Below are positions 22,795 to 33,850 of a DNA stretch of 64,000 nt, one piece after another. The stretch comes from Antedon bifida (taxonomy: Eukaryota; Echinodermata; Crinoidea; Comatulida; Antedonidae), in NCBI GenBank assembly GCA_963402885.1, contig OY727103.1, positions 4,068,501 through 4,132,500 of the forward strand, in the 5' to 3' direction. Position numbers and translations under genes: made by a program. The notes beneath the pieces are model-generated. The model ran no database searches, was not told the DNA's origin, and was given only the letters and a program-made list of their open reading frames with translations. How positions within the stretch are numbered: the stretch's first letter is position 1; every line of letters starts with the position of its first letter.

Positions 22795-25345
22795 AATACT
22801 AACACCTATTTGTATTTTATTTTGTGAAATAAAAAAATAGACACCCAACACATATTTGAATTTTTTTTTGAAAATAAAAAATAGACACCCAACACATATT
22901 TGTATTTATTTTTGTGAAATAAAAAAATAGACACCCAACACATATTTGTATTTAATTTTGTAAAATAAAAAAATAGACAAGCAACACATATTTGTACTTT
23001 ATTTTGTGAAAAAAAAAATTAGACACCGAAAACATATTTGTGAAATAAAAAAATAGATACCCAACTCCTATTTGTATTTATTTTTGTGAAATAAAAAAAT
23101 AGACACCCAACACATATTTGTATTTTATTTTTGTGAAATAAAAAAATAGACATCCCACACATATTTGTATTTTATTTTGAAAATAAAAAATAGACACCCC
23201 ACACATATTTGTATTTTATTTTTAAAATAAAAAAATAGACACCCCACACATATTTGTATTTATTTTTGTGAAATAAAAAAATAGACACACAATGCATATT
23301 TGTATTTATTTTTGGGAAATAAAAAAATAGACACCCAACATATATTTGTATTTATTTTTGTGAAATAAAAAAAATAGACACCCAACACATATTTGTATTT
23401 ATTTTTGTGAAATAAAAAAATAGACACCCAACTCCTATTTGTATTTTATTTTGAAAATAAAAAAATAGACACCCCACACATATTTGTATTTTATTTTTTA
23501 AATAAAAAAATAGACACCCAACTCCTATTTGTATTTTATTTTGAAAATAAAAAAATAGACACCCCACACATATTTGTATTTATTTTTGTGAAATAAAAAA
23601 ATAGACACACAACACATATTTTGTATTTATTTTTGTGAAATAAAAAAAATAGACACCCCACACATATTTGTATTTATTTTTGTGAAATAAAAAAATAGAC
23701 ACCCCACACATATTTGTATTTTATTTTTTAAAATGAAAAAATAGACACCCCACACATATTTGTATTTATTTTTGTGAAATAAAAAAATAGACACACAACA
23801 CATATTTTGTATTTCATTTTGTAAAATAAAAAAATAGACACCCAACACATATTTGTATTTTATTTTGTAAAATAAAAAAATAGACACCCAACACATATTT
23901 GTATTTTATTTTTGTGAAATAAAAAAATAGACATCCCACACATATTTGTATTTTATTTTGAAAATAAAAAATAGACACCCCACACATATTTGTATTTCAT
24001 TTTGTAAAATAAAAAATAGACACCCAACACATATTTGTATTTATTTTTGTGAAATAAAAAAATAGACACCCAACACATATTTGTATTTTATTTTTGTGAA
24101 ATAAAAAAATAGACATCCCACACATATTTGTATTTTATTTTGAAAATAAAAAATAGACACCCCACACATATTTGTATTTTATTTTTAAAATAAAAAAATA
24201 GACACCCCACACATATTTCTATTTATTTTTGTGAAATAAAAAAAATAGACACCCCACACATATTTGTATTTATTTTTGTGAAATAAAAAAATAGACACAC
24301 AACACATATTTTGTATTTATTTTTGTGAAATAAAAAAATAGACACACAACACATATTTTGTATTTATTTTTGTGAAATAAAAAAAATAGACACCCCACAC
24401 ATATTTTGTATTTATTTTTGTGAAATAAAAAAAATAGACACCCCACACATATTTGTATTTATTTTTGTGAAATAAAAAAATAGACACCCCACACATATTT
24501 GTATTTTATTTTTTTAAATAAAAAAATAGACACCCAACTCCTATTTGTATTTATTTTTGTGAAATAAAAAAATAGACACACAACACATATTTGTATTTCA
24601 TTTTGAAAATAAAAAATAGACACCCAACACATATTTGTATTTATTTTTGTGAAATAAAAAAATAGACACACAACACATATTTTGTATTTCATTTTGTAAA
24701 ATAAAAAAATAGACACCCAACACATATTTGTATTTTATTTTGTAAAATAAAAAAATAGACACCCAACACATATTTGTATTTTATTTTTGTGAAATAAAAA
24801 AATAGACATCCCACACATATTTGTATTTTATTTTGAAAATAAAAAATAGACACCCCACACATATTTGTATTTCATTTTGTAAAATAAAAAAATAGACACC
24901 CAACACATATTTGTATTTATTTTTGTGAAATAAAAAAATAGACACCCAACACATATTTGTATTTTATTTTTGTGAAATAAAAAAATAGACATCCCACACA
25001 TATTTGTATTTTATTTTGAAAATAAAAAATAGACAACCCACACATATTTGTATTATTATTGTGAAATAAAAAAATAGACGCACAACGCATATTTGTATTT
25101 ATTTTTGTGAAATAAAAAAATAGACACCCAACACATATTTGTATTTATTTTTGTGAAATAAAAAAATAGACATACAACACATATTTGTATTTATTTTTGA
25201 GAAATAAAAAAATAGACACCCAACTCCTATTTGTATTTATTTTTGTGAAATAAAAAAATAGACACCCAACACATATTTGTATTTTATTTTGAAAATACAA
25301 AAAATAGACAAGCAACACATATTTGTATTTTATTTTGAAAATAAA
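22795..25345. repeat. 46-bp AT-rich satellite, roughly 55 units
   Basis: The unit reads approximately AATAAAAAAATAGACACCCA then ACACATATTTGTATTTATTTTTGTG. Variants are CACCCCACAC, CATCCCACAC, CACACAACAC and CCAACTCCTATT, and the A/T runs vary in length. Blocks of several units are repeated at higher order: the variant order at about 23,800-24,060 recurs at about 24,675-24,930, an offset near 874 bp. The minus-strand open frames here translate only the repeat. Confidence 0.94.
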
Positions 25346-25880
25346 AGTTTACATTAAAAAAAAGTTTATAGACAAAGAGGGCAGCAAACAGTAAATTTGT
25401 GAAATAAAATTAAAAAATAGACACCATACACTTTATTTTGTAAATATGTGAATAAAAAAGACACAAAACACATTGTATTTTGTGAAAATAAATACCAACA
25501 AACATTATTGTATTTTAGTTTGTCATTTTGTAAAAGACATTTTAGATGCCAACATGTATAAACACCAACATGTATTTTGTTTTATAAATTTGTGAACTAA
25601 AATAAAAAATGACACAACACACTTGTATTTTATTTTGTGAAATAAAAAAAAAAAGACACCAACACCTTTGTATTTTATTTGTAAATGTGTGAATTAAGAT
25701 AATAAAAACACCACCAACTTGTACACCAATGCACCAACGACCCAGAGGCTGGAACACATCACAGTTGCCCCATCCTGTAAACCAAATTTCTAATCTTAAA
25801 ATACCTGAAATCCACTGCATTGATTTAACAGTAATTTTGCATAAAATAACAAAAAATAGACCATAGTCCTAGGCCTTCAT
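25345..25880. repeat. Decayed flank of the 46-bp satellite
   Basis: Begins with the shared module (AAAGTTTATAGACAAAGAGG, then GCAGCAAACAGTAAATTTGTG) and continues with degenerate GACACCAACA and TTTGTATTTTATTTTGTG fragments to about 25,710. The last 150 bases look unique. No gene is seen. Confidence 0.65.
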
Positions 25881-27736
25881 AAATCATTTAGTTTGGATTT
25901 GGTGACCGCCGCTATTATTTTCTATCGCCGCCGCTGACGCGCGTGTGACGAGGTGTGTGACATGGCTGATCAGAACAAAAATTTAGACCAAACGGTATCA
26001 TTTTGGAAGAATATTAACGGCGAATAAAGATTCTACACATCTTGCATTTAAAATAGAAACAAACACTGCAATATCGAAGTCTATAATGTACATATAATCC
26101 GAATAAAGGCAATCAGAAAATGAGATGAGGTCCGCCGTTTGTTGAACAGTGGGCGAAAGAAACATGGTTTCTCAAGCAGGGGTAGGGCGCACTACCTGAG
26201 CTCAGTTTGAGCTGTATAAATCTAATAAATTCGAGTATTTTTACAAATTAAAATTTTCCTACAAAGCACTATACAATAATAGTTTATTATAATTGCCTCT
26301 GGTAGTTAAATATCTTTGAATTATGTATATTTTAGAGGGAAAATAAAACATACCTGCATCATGTCCCTTGGTTGCCGACCATCTTCCTCGCCGTCTTCTT
26401 CCAAAAGGAAGAAAAAGTTGTACTAAGTATGTTAATTAGCAAATTACTGGCCGCTGATTGGTTTATTGGCCCGTCTTCTTGAAACGCGCGATCCTAAACC
26501 GGATCTTACCGGTAGGCTTCGATGATTGGACGACGTTTCACAAAATGTTTTCTGTATCGTTGCTGTTTAGAACAGCAAACATCACCCCTCTGTTCTAGGA
26601 AGTAGACGTACTTAATTCATCTATTTTACTTAATTATTGTGTACTTTGTATATTAAATTATACAAAATGAAGCAATAAAAGATAGATAACGAATAATTAA
26701 AAACAATATATTACAAACCAAATGGTTTATTTTATAGAAAAATTAGTTTGAATGAAATGTATTAGGCCTATGTTCTATCTCATTGTTCATTTGTATGCTT
26801 CATTTGTTTGAAAAGCTATACGACAGTAAAACATCCCTTAGACCAACGTTAGTAAATTCTACGCATATATGCACACAAACTTATAGAATTCAAAGCAATT
26901 TAATACTTCTGTATTAGGCCCTACTTTTTTAAAAAGTATAAAACAACCCTGGATATGATTGATCGATGAGATGATGCGGCTCGAACGTACCTTGGAACTC
27001 TAGGTGGCGCTGCTCGAAAATAATACAGTGGTTTGGTTGTTTTGATATTTTTATCGTAAGTATGCAGTAATTTTAATTTTTTTAAATGTTTAGTTCTCAT
27101 AAAAATATTATTCAAATTTAATTCACTATTTTCATACTTTTTCTAGTACTACTGTTATTTTGGATATTAGAGCAAACAACCCTCGATGTTGCCCAGCCCC
27201 ACACGGTGAGCGAGATGTCGAAGTGAATCATTTTCCATCACGGACGGAAGGCGAAGTTTTCGACGACCAACCAAAAGGAGGTAGAGAGGCTTATGAGCCT
27301 AGGCCTAGTAGTATAGCTATTGCATTAGGATATACTATAGGCCTAGTTACTTCAAGTTCAAAAAATAATTCGTGGCATAAAAAGTATGATAACTATGTTA
27401 ACATTAACAATTTAATTACTGTTTGTAACTTTTTACAAATAGATGTCTTTGTTTTGTTATTTATAATTAAATTAAAAAATATACAGAACTCCTTTGTTGT
27501 CGGTCTGGGGGTGGGGGTGGTGGGGGAGAGTGGTAAACAGATTATTCTTTTAAGCATGGAACATGATTTAAGTAGACAGTGGTCCTTTGAATTTGTTTAC
27601 GCTAACTAATGAAAATATGTTATTACCAATAATAATATATAATGCCAAAACTGCAATGCTAATATATTTATTAAATATATTATTATTATTAATTAGTATA
27701 TACAATGTTTAAATTAAATTTAGATGAGGACATGCA
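25880..27736. other. Mixed non-coding stretch upstream of the ankyrin gene
   Basis: Contains a CpG-rich patch at 25,905-25,970, with GCCGCCGCTGACGCGCGTG followed by a 21-codon ATG frame that ends near 26,026. Apart from the minus-strand promoter-like patch described separately, there is a candidate non-coding exon at about 27,146-27,281, between TTTTTCTAG and a GGAG|GTAGAG donor. That exon could be a 5' leader of the ankyrin/SOCS-box gene. The open frame through it has no ATG start and no recognisable domain. Confidence 0.4.
26340..26620 (-). promoter_or_regulatory. Possible TOP-type promoter and first exon, minus strand
   Basis: This is one of the more GC-rich non-array stretches of the left half. 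Read on the minus strand, three CCAAT boxes (GTCCAATCA near 26,528, GGCCAATAA and ACCAATCAG near 26,460) precede a pyrimidine run, CTTTTTCTTCCTTTT, near 26,410. A short purine-rich exon-like stretch with ATGATGCAG follows, then a GTATGT donor near 26,354. Pyrimidine-start exons of this kind occur in translation-related housekeeping genes. No second exon could be recognised to its left, where only satellites lie, so the gene is unidentified. Confidence 0.3.
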
Positions 27737-30700
27737 ATGGGGTCAAAGTGGAGTTCGTTGCCCATGGAATGGAAATTTGATTGTTTTGGACAAAACCAAG
27801 ACGACTGCAAAACGCCAAAAAACTCAGGTCGACCTCCAAAGTTTACACATAATTGGACCGCTTTACACTATGCTGCAAGCCATGGCAATGTAGAGGAAAT
27901 ACAGCAAATATACCAGGCAGAAGGTGAAACGTTACGCATGATTGACATGGGCGTTATTAATACAGTGGACGCCCAATTAAGGGTACACTTCCCATGAAAT
28001 GAACAAGGGGCAATATATGTTTTAACACTATGGCCAAGCATGCAATTCAGGGAAAACCCCATTTAATAATAAGGGGACATATTTTGGGTCCAGAGGGTTT
28101 TACTGTATGTACAAATTTATACATACATATGTACTGTATCCTTTAAATTTAGGATGAATAAACCCCCAACTATGCCAAAACTACATTCATAAACTGTTTT
28201 TTTAACGGTACCTAAAATCACAATTATTACCTTTTGTATTATTGCAGGTACTGCAGGTATAAATAGGAAAGACTTTTATGGCAAGTCTGCCCTCTACTGG
28301 GCAGCTTATAAAGGACACGCAAACTGTCTAGAAGTTTTAATTGAGAACGGAGCAGACGTGAACAGTCAATGTAAACACGGACAAGCCCCACTACATGCTG
28401 TCTCAGCTCTTTACCCAGAATGCATGTCTCTTCTTATAAAGGTAACAGGATGTAACCAACTTTACGAAAACAATTTTCTTCCAAATAATAATTTACAAGA
28501 AATTACCATTACTAAAATTGAGGACAAAAACAAATATAAATTCACCAGTTTGTTTATAATTTTTATTATTTTGTATTTAATATTAATACATGTTTTTTCT
28601 AGGCTGGTGCAGATGTTGACCTACGAGACAACTGGGGCGTCACGCCAATGTACACTGCTGCCTGCAACGGCCAACTTGAATGCATTAAGCTGCTCATCAA
28701 AGCTGGGTCAAAGTTCACTTTTATAAACCAAGTAAGTAAGGTCAAACATTTTGACATGGTCAGGTAAGGACTTACATACATGTCTATCAGATGTGGTGTG
28801 ATGGTAATAATACAATACATTATGCAATATACCAATATAATAGTGTAATTACTTAAATGGATACTGAAGTCTCAAAATGTTAAATTTCAGAAATGAATGA
28901 CTGGTTCAAAAATGTATAGGAATAAATAGAGCTTTTACAAGTATTTCAAAATAATATATTCAACTTAAAAAATTACGTAAATATATATGATTTGATCAAG
29001 TAAACTTAAAAGTAACTAACAAAATATATGTATATGAATTCTTTCAGATAATATGGTTTATAATCAAAAGTAAATAAATGCTAGTAATATAAAATCTTAA
29101 GACAATGTCCAAACACTGCAGTAAATTCAGTTATTTTGATGAAAAAAAAAATGATTACAAAATGTAATTATGGTATTACTGCAGTAGATAGATGTTAACA
29201 CAATTTGTTAGAATTATTAATTAAATAAAATGCAAATGTTCACAATAAAAACCCTGTAAATACTATAGAACCACCTACTAATTCAAGTGGACTACCAGCT
29301 GTATATTCCAACTGAACCGTATCGCCTTTTACGAGCGCAAGGACAGTACTACCGGAGAGAGAATCAAAATCCGCACCATCTGTCATTGTTAAGACCGCTT
29401 CGTTATTTTTATTAACTTCGAAAGTTACCGTTCCTTTCGTGAAAGCGGTGAAAGAGAAGTAATACGTTCCGCTGTAAGGTGCCGTGAAGATTCCTGTATC
29501 GGCGTTGATACAGTTGCCGATGTTGTTGAGCGCCAACTGATAGGTGATGTTGCCCAATTCGATAGACTCACCGGGTTGGATCAAGTTGACCACCGAAAAG
29601 GAGACTTCTTTGGTGAACTTACCGCCGCAATGACAATCATCTGCAAGATTTGATTTATTTATTATTATAAGATAATCTTATCAACATACATTGAAGAAAT
29701 TATGTTTGCGGTTATTACACTTATTCAGAAGTTATGAATCTGGTCTCAGTACTAGATCATTATGGTAGTTTGTTTTTTAATGGTTAAGTTATGAAATCTT
29801 CAAAACCTGTCCCTAAGCCAAGTAAGGCTTGCATAGGGTAAAAAAAATCAAAGAAAAAAAACTTACGATTTAAAAGAAACCCAGTTAACACAAGTGGATG
29901 ATCATCGTCAAAAGTTTCAACCAGATCATACGGAACGTGAAGCTGAACTTTGTCGCCAACCCCAAGAGCAACGACACTAGCCGTCTCCGAATTCAAGATT
30001 TTCAGGTTAGAGGTCAACACCAGATTGTCAACATTACTAATGAAGAACAGATCTGTTGACAATTTTGCGTTTGTTTGGTCATCAGCCAAGTGTACATCAA
30101 TCTCAAAATAGTACGTTCCAGGTAATTCACATGTGAATGTTCCGGTAGCGCTGTTAAAATCTTCTCCTCGGTTTAAAACCGGTGTTTGAAAACCTTTGAT
30201 CGTTTCAGAAATTGTCTTGTTGATTGTGCCAGTGAATTTAGCGCTGAAAGCCGAGTCTTGGAAATACTTTGACAGAGCAAATGACGTTGGTAGGTACAGT
30301 GCGAGTAATATACACACCGGTATGACACGTTGCATTATGACGTCAACAGCTGAAATTGAAAGAGTATTATATTTTATTTATTCATTCACAAATAAAAGAG
30401 AAAGGTATAAAAGGAAAGCTGCTAAACACCACCCATATGCTAGTTGGTCAACCCAAAACAGACAAATCTGGATCTTCAAAAAAAATGTTATAAAGTAGTT
30501 TACTCAACCTCTTAAATAAGCCTTAGATAATTGAGAATTTTACCAAGATATAGTCATTACACACAATGTACAGGCATAGGCATACATCTAAGTATTTAGT
30601 ACCAACCAATGCTACCTAGAAGGAGCACCTACTACTGTGTTGAATCATACTAAATAGAATACCGTAGAAAGAATTTCTAGATTTGCTGGCCTAGCTTAGA

Positions 30701-33700
30701 CAAGTTTAGTTATTTATTGTGCTTTTAAATTGAAAAGAAAACTAACACAAAAACTAATTTAATACTGAAAACTTACCCCAAAAACCACAAGATAATTTAT
30801 CTAATGATGTTTCAAGTTGCTACTACTGTAAAAACAAAATGGTGGACACCACCAGATAGACAGTAGAGTGTGGTAGCTGTTCCCTGAAAGGCTGTTGACT
30901 GACTAAAGATACAAGCTTCCTCAAAATACCTGCTTATTCAAATTAGTAGTAAAGAATTCTGGGAAACCTGTTTTGGACTATACCATTTTGGTTCCATGAT
31001 GATTGTGTTAAATTTTTGTTATTACTATTATTAAAGTTTACACATCTGGTAAAATAAATGAATAAGCCAAAATATAATTTGTTAAAAGAGAGTTTTAACA
31101 TAAAAAAAAATGAAATTGAAATAACCACTATTGAAGATATTAAAATGTCCAGATTTTGCATTTAAAACTATTTTTTCTAATTGCAATTCATAGTCATATA
31201 TTGAACCCACATAAAATCCATTATTTATCAAAATGATTATAAAGCACAAACACCTCCTAAATATAGCAAGATTTTTTAGAATCATATTACTTGAAAATTC
31301 ATATTCCCTCTCAAGTTCTCCATTTCTAAAAATTGTGTTTAGTATTATTCGTATTATCAACACTGCCAGAGGGTGTTTGATTTTAGTTTATAGTTCTAGA
31401 TTAGTTATTTCAGCTCAAAACAAATATATGAAGACTCTTGTATTCAGAGTGAGACTTACCCCCTCTATATGAATATAAATATTATGGCTATTTTAATTCA
31501 TGCATCACACAGACAGTAACATATGTAATTATAACGCAGTTGTTTGATTGGACAAAATATATTTAATGAAGCAGAATTTGGTTGGATATTTCAAATGCAG
31601 AGAACACTCTTCGGTCAAGCACCATTTAAGTTGCAGCGATAGCACGTAACAAGCATTGCAATTTCTTTACAATTTTCTCTCTGGGTTGTACTTTTACAGT
31701 ACCTGTAGAGGAATGTTTTAAGGGGATGTAATATGCTACTTAGTAAATTAAAGTAATCATCACAGTTTTATCTTTGGTGTGCTTTATTCAAACTTCATTT
31801 ATTCATGTGAATATTAAATACAATAGAATTTATCCTTTATTCATATTTCAATGGTATTTCTAAACATATGCATACTCCAATAAATTCACTATTATAGCCT
31901 AAACAGATTAGTTTATTGTTTTTATATTAAACAATAGTGTCTTTCTGAGAACATTGCTTTTTTCAACCTTATTTTATCTTTATACAGTTCTGTAGAGTAG
32001 AAATCCATTAAAAACTAATGGTTTATCTCCTTGTAAGTACAGACTCCCATCTAGATACAGGTAGACTCTCTCACCAGCAACCAGCTCGGCTAATGCGCCC
32101 CCGCCACCATAGTCTACCCTTAATGCCGGCTCAAAAGCACTGGTGATTTCCGTTTCTGCTGAACCAAAGCTGTTCTTAAAAAGCGTAATTGTCGAGTTTT
32201 GTGAATTCATCGCCGTTTGCGGGAAATGAAATTTGAAGAAGTACAACCCAGGTACCCTGCACGTGAAAGAACCAGCAGCGTTGTCAAAATCGTTGCCAAC
32301 GTTAGTCACAATGTTGTCGTAGGTTGTAATGTTGCTTTGGATACTGCCAGTACGAGTAATCTTAGTAGCGGCGAAGGCACTGGTTCTTTTGTATTTGTCG
32401 GTGACTGCATCACAGTAAATGAAGACAAGACAGACAATGAACCCAATCGTAAGAAGTTTCTTCAACATGGCTGCTATGTTTTAGACACAACAATCTGTAA
32501 ATAAACAAAAACAAATAATAAATTTAAAATTTACAGTACAGTCTGTTTGTACAGACTTAACATAATACTATACCTAGAATAGATTCATCAATATACATTA
32601 CTATGGTAATCTACAGAATATGCAGCCATTTTGAACTGCATCCAAACCATGCCCTTTTATTAACAATATACACAAAATAATTTATTACTAATCAGTGGTT
32701 ATTGTACTACAATGGGTGAAGGTGTTGTAGGCCTACACATTCAATTCTTTTAGTCTGTACCAGTCTCCAATAGCAGTGTTTAAACTGAATGCAATGGCAC
32801 ATGTAATTAGTCTTCAAAGGGCCTAGAATAATCTTGCTCCATTAACTACACTGCATCAATATTTTTGAAAGCTATTCTTCATATAATCAACTAAATAGAG
32901 TGCCAAATTATTTGAATGTACACTTACTTAGGCTCTGTATTAACTACTGACTACTTGTACCCCAATACTTCTTCCCAGTACAGCCAGCACCACACTGCTG
33001 TTGCACTTGCTATTTCCAGAGATCTTTGACCTTAATTTACATAACAAGTGGTAGAGCCACATGGGCTATTCCATTGAGGTATAGGTAATATAAAATGTTG
33101 GCTATACTGTAATTTATAATAAATTATATGTATTTTTATTATTTGAATACATTGTTGTTTTACATTTATGTAAAATGGGTTTTCTTGCTAAATTATATTT
33201 TATATACATATTTTCTATACTTTTAGCTGCCAAAAATGGCAACTACAATACTTGTTTCAACTTGGTTGGTTCCAACAAAAGCAGATTTGTTTTTGTTTCA
33301 TCATCATGCAAGTTTAAAACAATGTAATGTAAATTCACGAAAACCTAATTTGTTCTGTTTGAAAAAAGTCAGCAGGTTGACTGAAGAAATAATTAACACA
33401 ATTTTTTTTTATCAAAGGCAGTGTTTATGATTTTTTTTTGGTATTTTATTGCATTGAGGCTTTAGCATAATGTGCTACCCAAGTGTAGGATCAGCCCTGG
33501 TCGTTCATGGTAGGCGCTGCACTGTGGCTGTCATGGGTCCACAGAGGACCAACCTAATCCAAATTCTTTTTAATGATGAATATTATGAATATTATTATTA
33601 TCATATATAAATTATTATTTATTTTAAACAGAAAACCGGTGGTATACCAAAGCAACTAGCAAGACATACGCAAATGTGTAAATGGCTGCGACAAGTTTCT

Positions 33701-33850
33701 CAGACACCACGCACTCTTCAGGAACTGTGCGCCATTGTGGTACGCAAACGATTAGGACAGCATGGTCTAAAGAACATAGAAAGTTTGCATCTACCAGAGA
33801 CACTTCAGAATCGTCTGCAATTAAAGGATTTAAACTCAAGAGGGAGCTAG
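27737..33850 (+). CDS. Ankyrin-repeat and SOCS-box (ASB-like) protein, 4 exons
   Basis: Coding exons: 27,737-27,923; 28,248-28,441; 28,603-28,731; 33,632-33,850 (TAG). Every junction is GT/AG and phases close, giving 242 residues. The ATG is chosen because an in-frame TGA lies 12 bases upstream at 27,725. Four ankyrin repeats are visible, with cores TALHYAASHGNVEE, SALYWAAYKGHANCLEVLIE, APLHAVSALYPECMSLLIKA and TPMYTAACNGQLECIKLLIK. The last exon gives a C-terminal SOCS box (RTLQELCAIVVRKRLG then LPETLQNRLQL). Proteins of this family normally bind Elongin B/C and Cullin-5 and present ankyrin-bound substrates for ubiquitination. The segment before the SOCS box (GGIPKQLARHTQMCKWL) resembles ASB8, but the paralogue is not certain and the substrate is unknown. 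The 4.9-kb last intron contains two C1q-domain genes on the opposite strand. Confidence 0.9.
28742..29239. other. AT-rich intron segment
   Basis: Start of the last intron of the ankyrin/SOCS-box gene, downstream of the C1q stop codon on the other strand. It would hold the 3' untranslated region of the two-domain C1q gene; TTTATT (AATAAA on the minus strand) occurs several times. No exon or repeat is seen. Confidence 0.5.
29240..30335 (-). CDS. Secreted protein with two C1q domains, 2 exons
   Basis: Coding exons on the minus strand are 30,335-29,867 and 29,640-29,240. The donor AAATC|GTAAGT and acceptor TCTTGCAG|ATGATTG join C to AT (His), giving 289 residues. A signal peptide (MQRVIPVCILLALYLPTSFA) is followed by a first C1q domain at about residues 28-156, with TGTFTCELPGTYYFEI and PLVLTGFLLN. 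A second follows at about 165-289, with TGIFTAPYSGTYYFSF and SIVFTGFLL at the C terminus. A Cys-His-Cys-Gly-Gly linker begins exon 2. There is no collagen tract, so this is a globular C1q protein of the type used as soluble lectin-like recognition proteins in invertebrates. An acceptor (TTTCAATTTCAG) 14 bases before the ATG implies a separate 5' leader exon. Ligand unknown. Confidence 0.9.
30336..31979. other. Spacer between the two C1q genes
   Basis: Holds probable 5' leader exons for the two-domain C1q gene. On the minus strand, GGG|GTAAGT donors are seen near 30,778 and again near 31,456, so alternative leaders are possible. The 31,000-31,440 stretch has overlapping open frames on both strands with no domain or codon signal. 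I see no repeat and no further gene. Confidence 0.45.
31980..32468 (-). CDS. Secreted single-domain C1q protein
   Basis: One coding exon gives 162 residues. A signal peptide (MLKKLLTIGFIVCLVFIYCDA) is followed by one C1q domain spanning about residues 29-162. It has AAGSFTCRVPGLYFFKFHF in the middle and PLVFNGFLLYRTV at the end, the classic C-terminal strand of the fold. No collagen repeat is present. An acceptor (GTTTATTTACAG) lies about 30 bases upstream of the ATG, so a leader exon lies further right; a minus-strand GTAAGT near 32,926 is a candidate donor. The protein resembles the neighbouring two-domain protein in fold but is clearly diverged, consistent with an old tandem duplication inside the host intron. 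Confidence 0.92.
   Translation of the reverse strand: MLKKLLTIGFIVCLVFIYCDAVTDKYKRTSAFAATKITRTGSIQSNITTYDNIVTNVGNDFDNAAGSFTCRVPGLYFFKFHFPQTAMNSQNSTITLFKNSFGSAETEITSAFEPALRVDYGGGGALAELVAGERVYLYLDGSLYLQGDKPLVFNGFLLYRTV
32500..33631. other. Right part of the ankyrin-gene intron
   Basis: Contains the probable leader and promoter of the single-domain C1q gene. At about 33,475-33,545 it also contains one copy of a dispersed repeat (GTAGGCGCTGCACTGTGGCTG, then GGGTCCACAGAGGACC) that recurs inverted at 39,265-39,350. The remainder is AT-rich with no exon signal. Confidence 0.5.
33475..33545. repeat. Dispersed repeat fragment, copy 1
   Basis: Its reverse complement (GGTTGGTCCTCTGTGGACCC, then GCAGCGCCTACC) aligns with 39,265-39,350, which has GGCCCTTTATGGACCCACGG and GCAGCGCCTACCAGATC. 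This suggests a transposon-derived fragment present in both strands' orientation. Confidence 0.6.

Noticed and set aside
23352..24725. Minus-strand frames rich in CWVSIFLFYKIKYKY-like sequence
   Set aside because: Direct translations of the 46-bp AT satellite.
1..25345. CRISPR array
   Set aside because: Repeat units are contiguous or separated by conserved spacers, there is no set of unique spacers, no cas genes, and the genome is animal nuclear DNA.
27160..27609. 149-codon plus-strand frame upstream of the ankyrin gene
   Set aside because: The frame begins with TTG and not ATG, and no domain is recognisable. At most its first part is a non-coding leader exon.
28358..28726. 122-codon plus-strand frame overlapping ankyrin exons 2 and 3
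   Set aside because: It reads the true frame of exon 2 to 28,441, then runs through the intron and crosses exon 3 in the wrong frame. The spliced model at 27,737-33,850 explains it.
29784..29866. Extension of the C1q frame to a 183-residue product ending in a Phe-rich tail
   Set aside because: A GTAAGT donor at 29,866 falls exactly where the C1q domain ends, and the join to the next exon restores a second C1q domain. The Phe-rich tail is intron read-through.
33236..33430. 64-codon plus-strand frame before the SOCS-box exon as an additional ankyrin-gene exon
   Set aside because: No ankyrin or other domain, and exon 3 joins exon 4 directly in phase with a sequence that aligns across the junction with ASB-type proteins.
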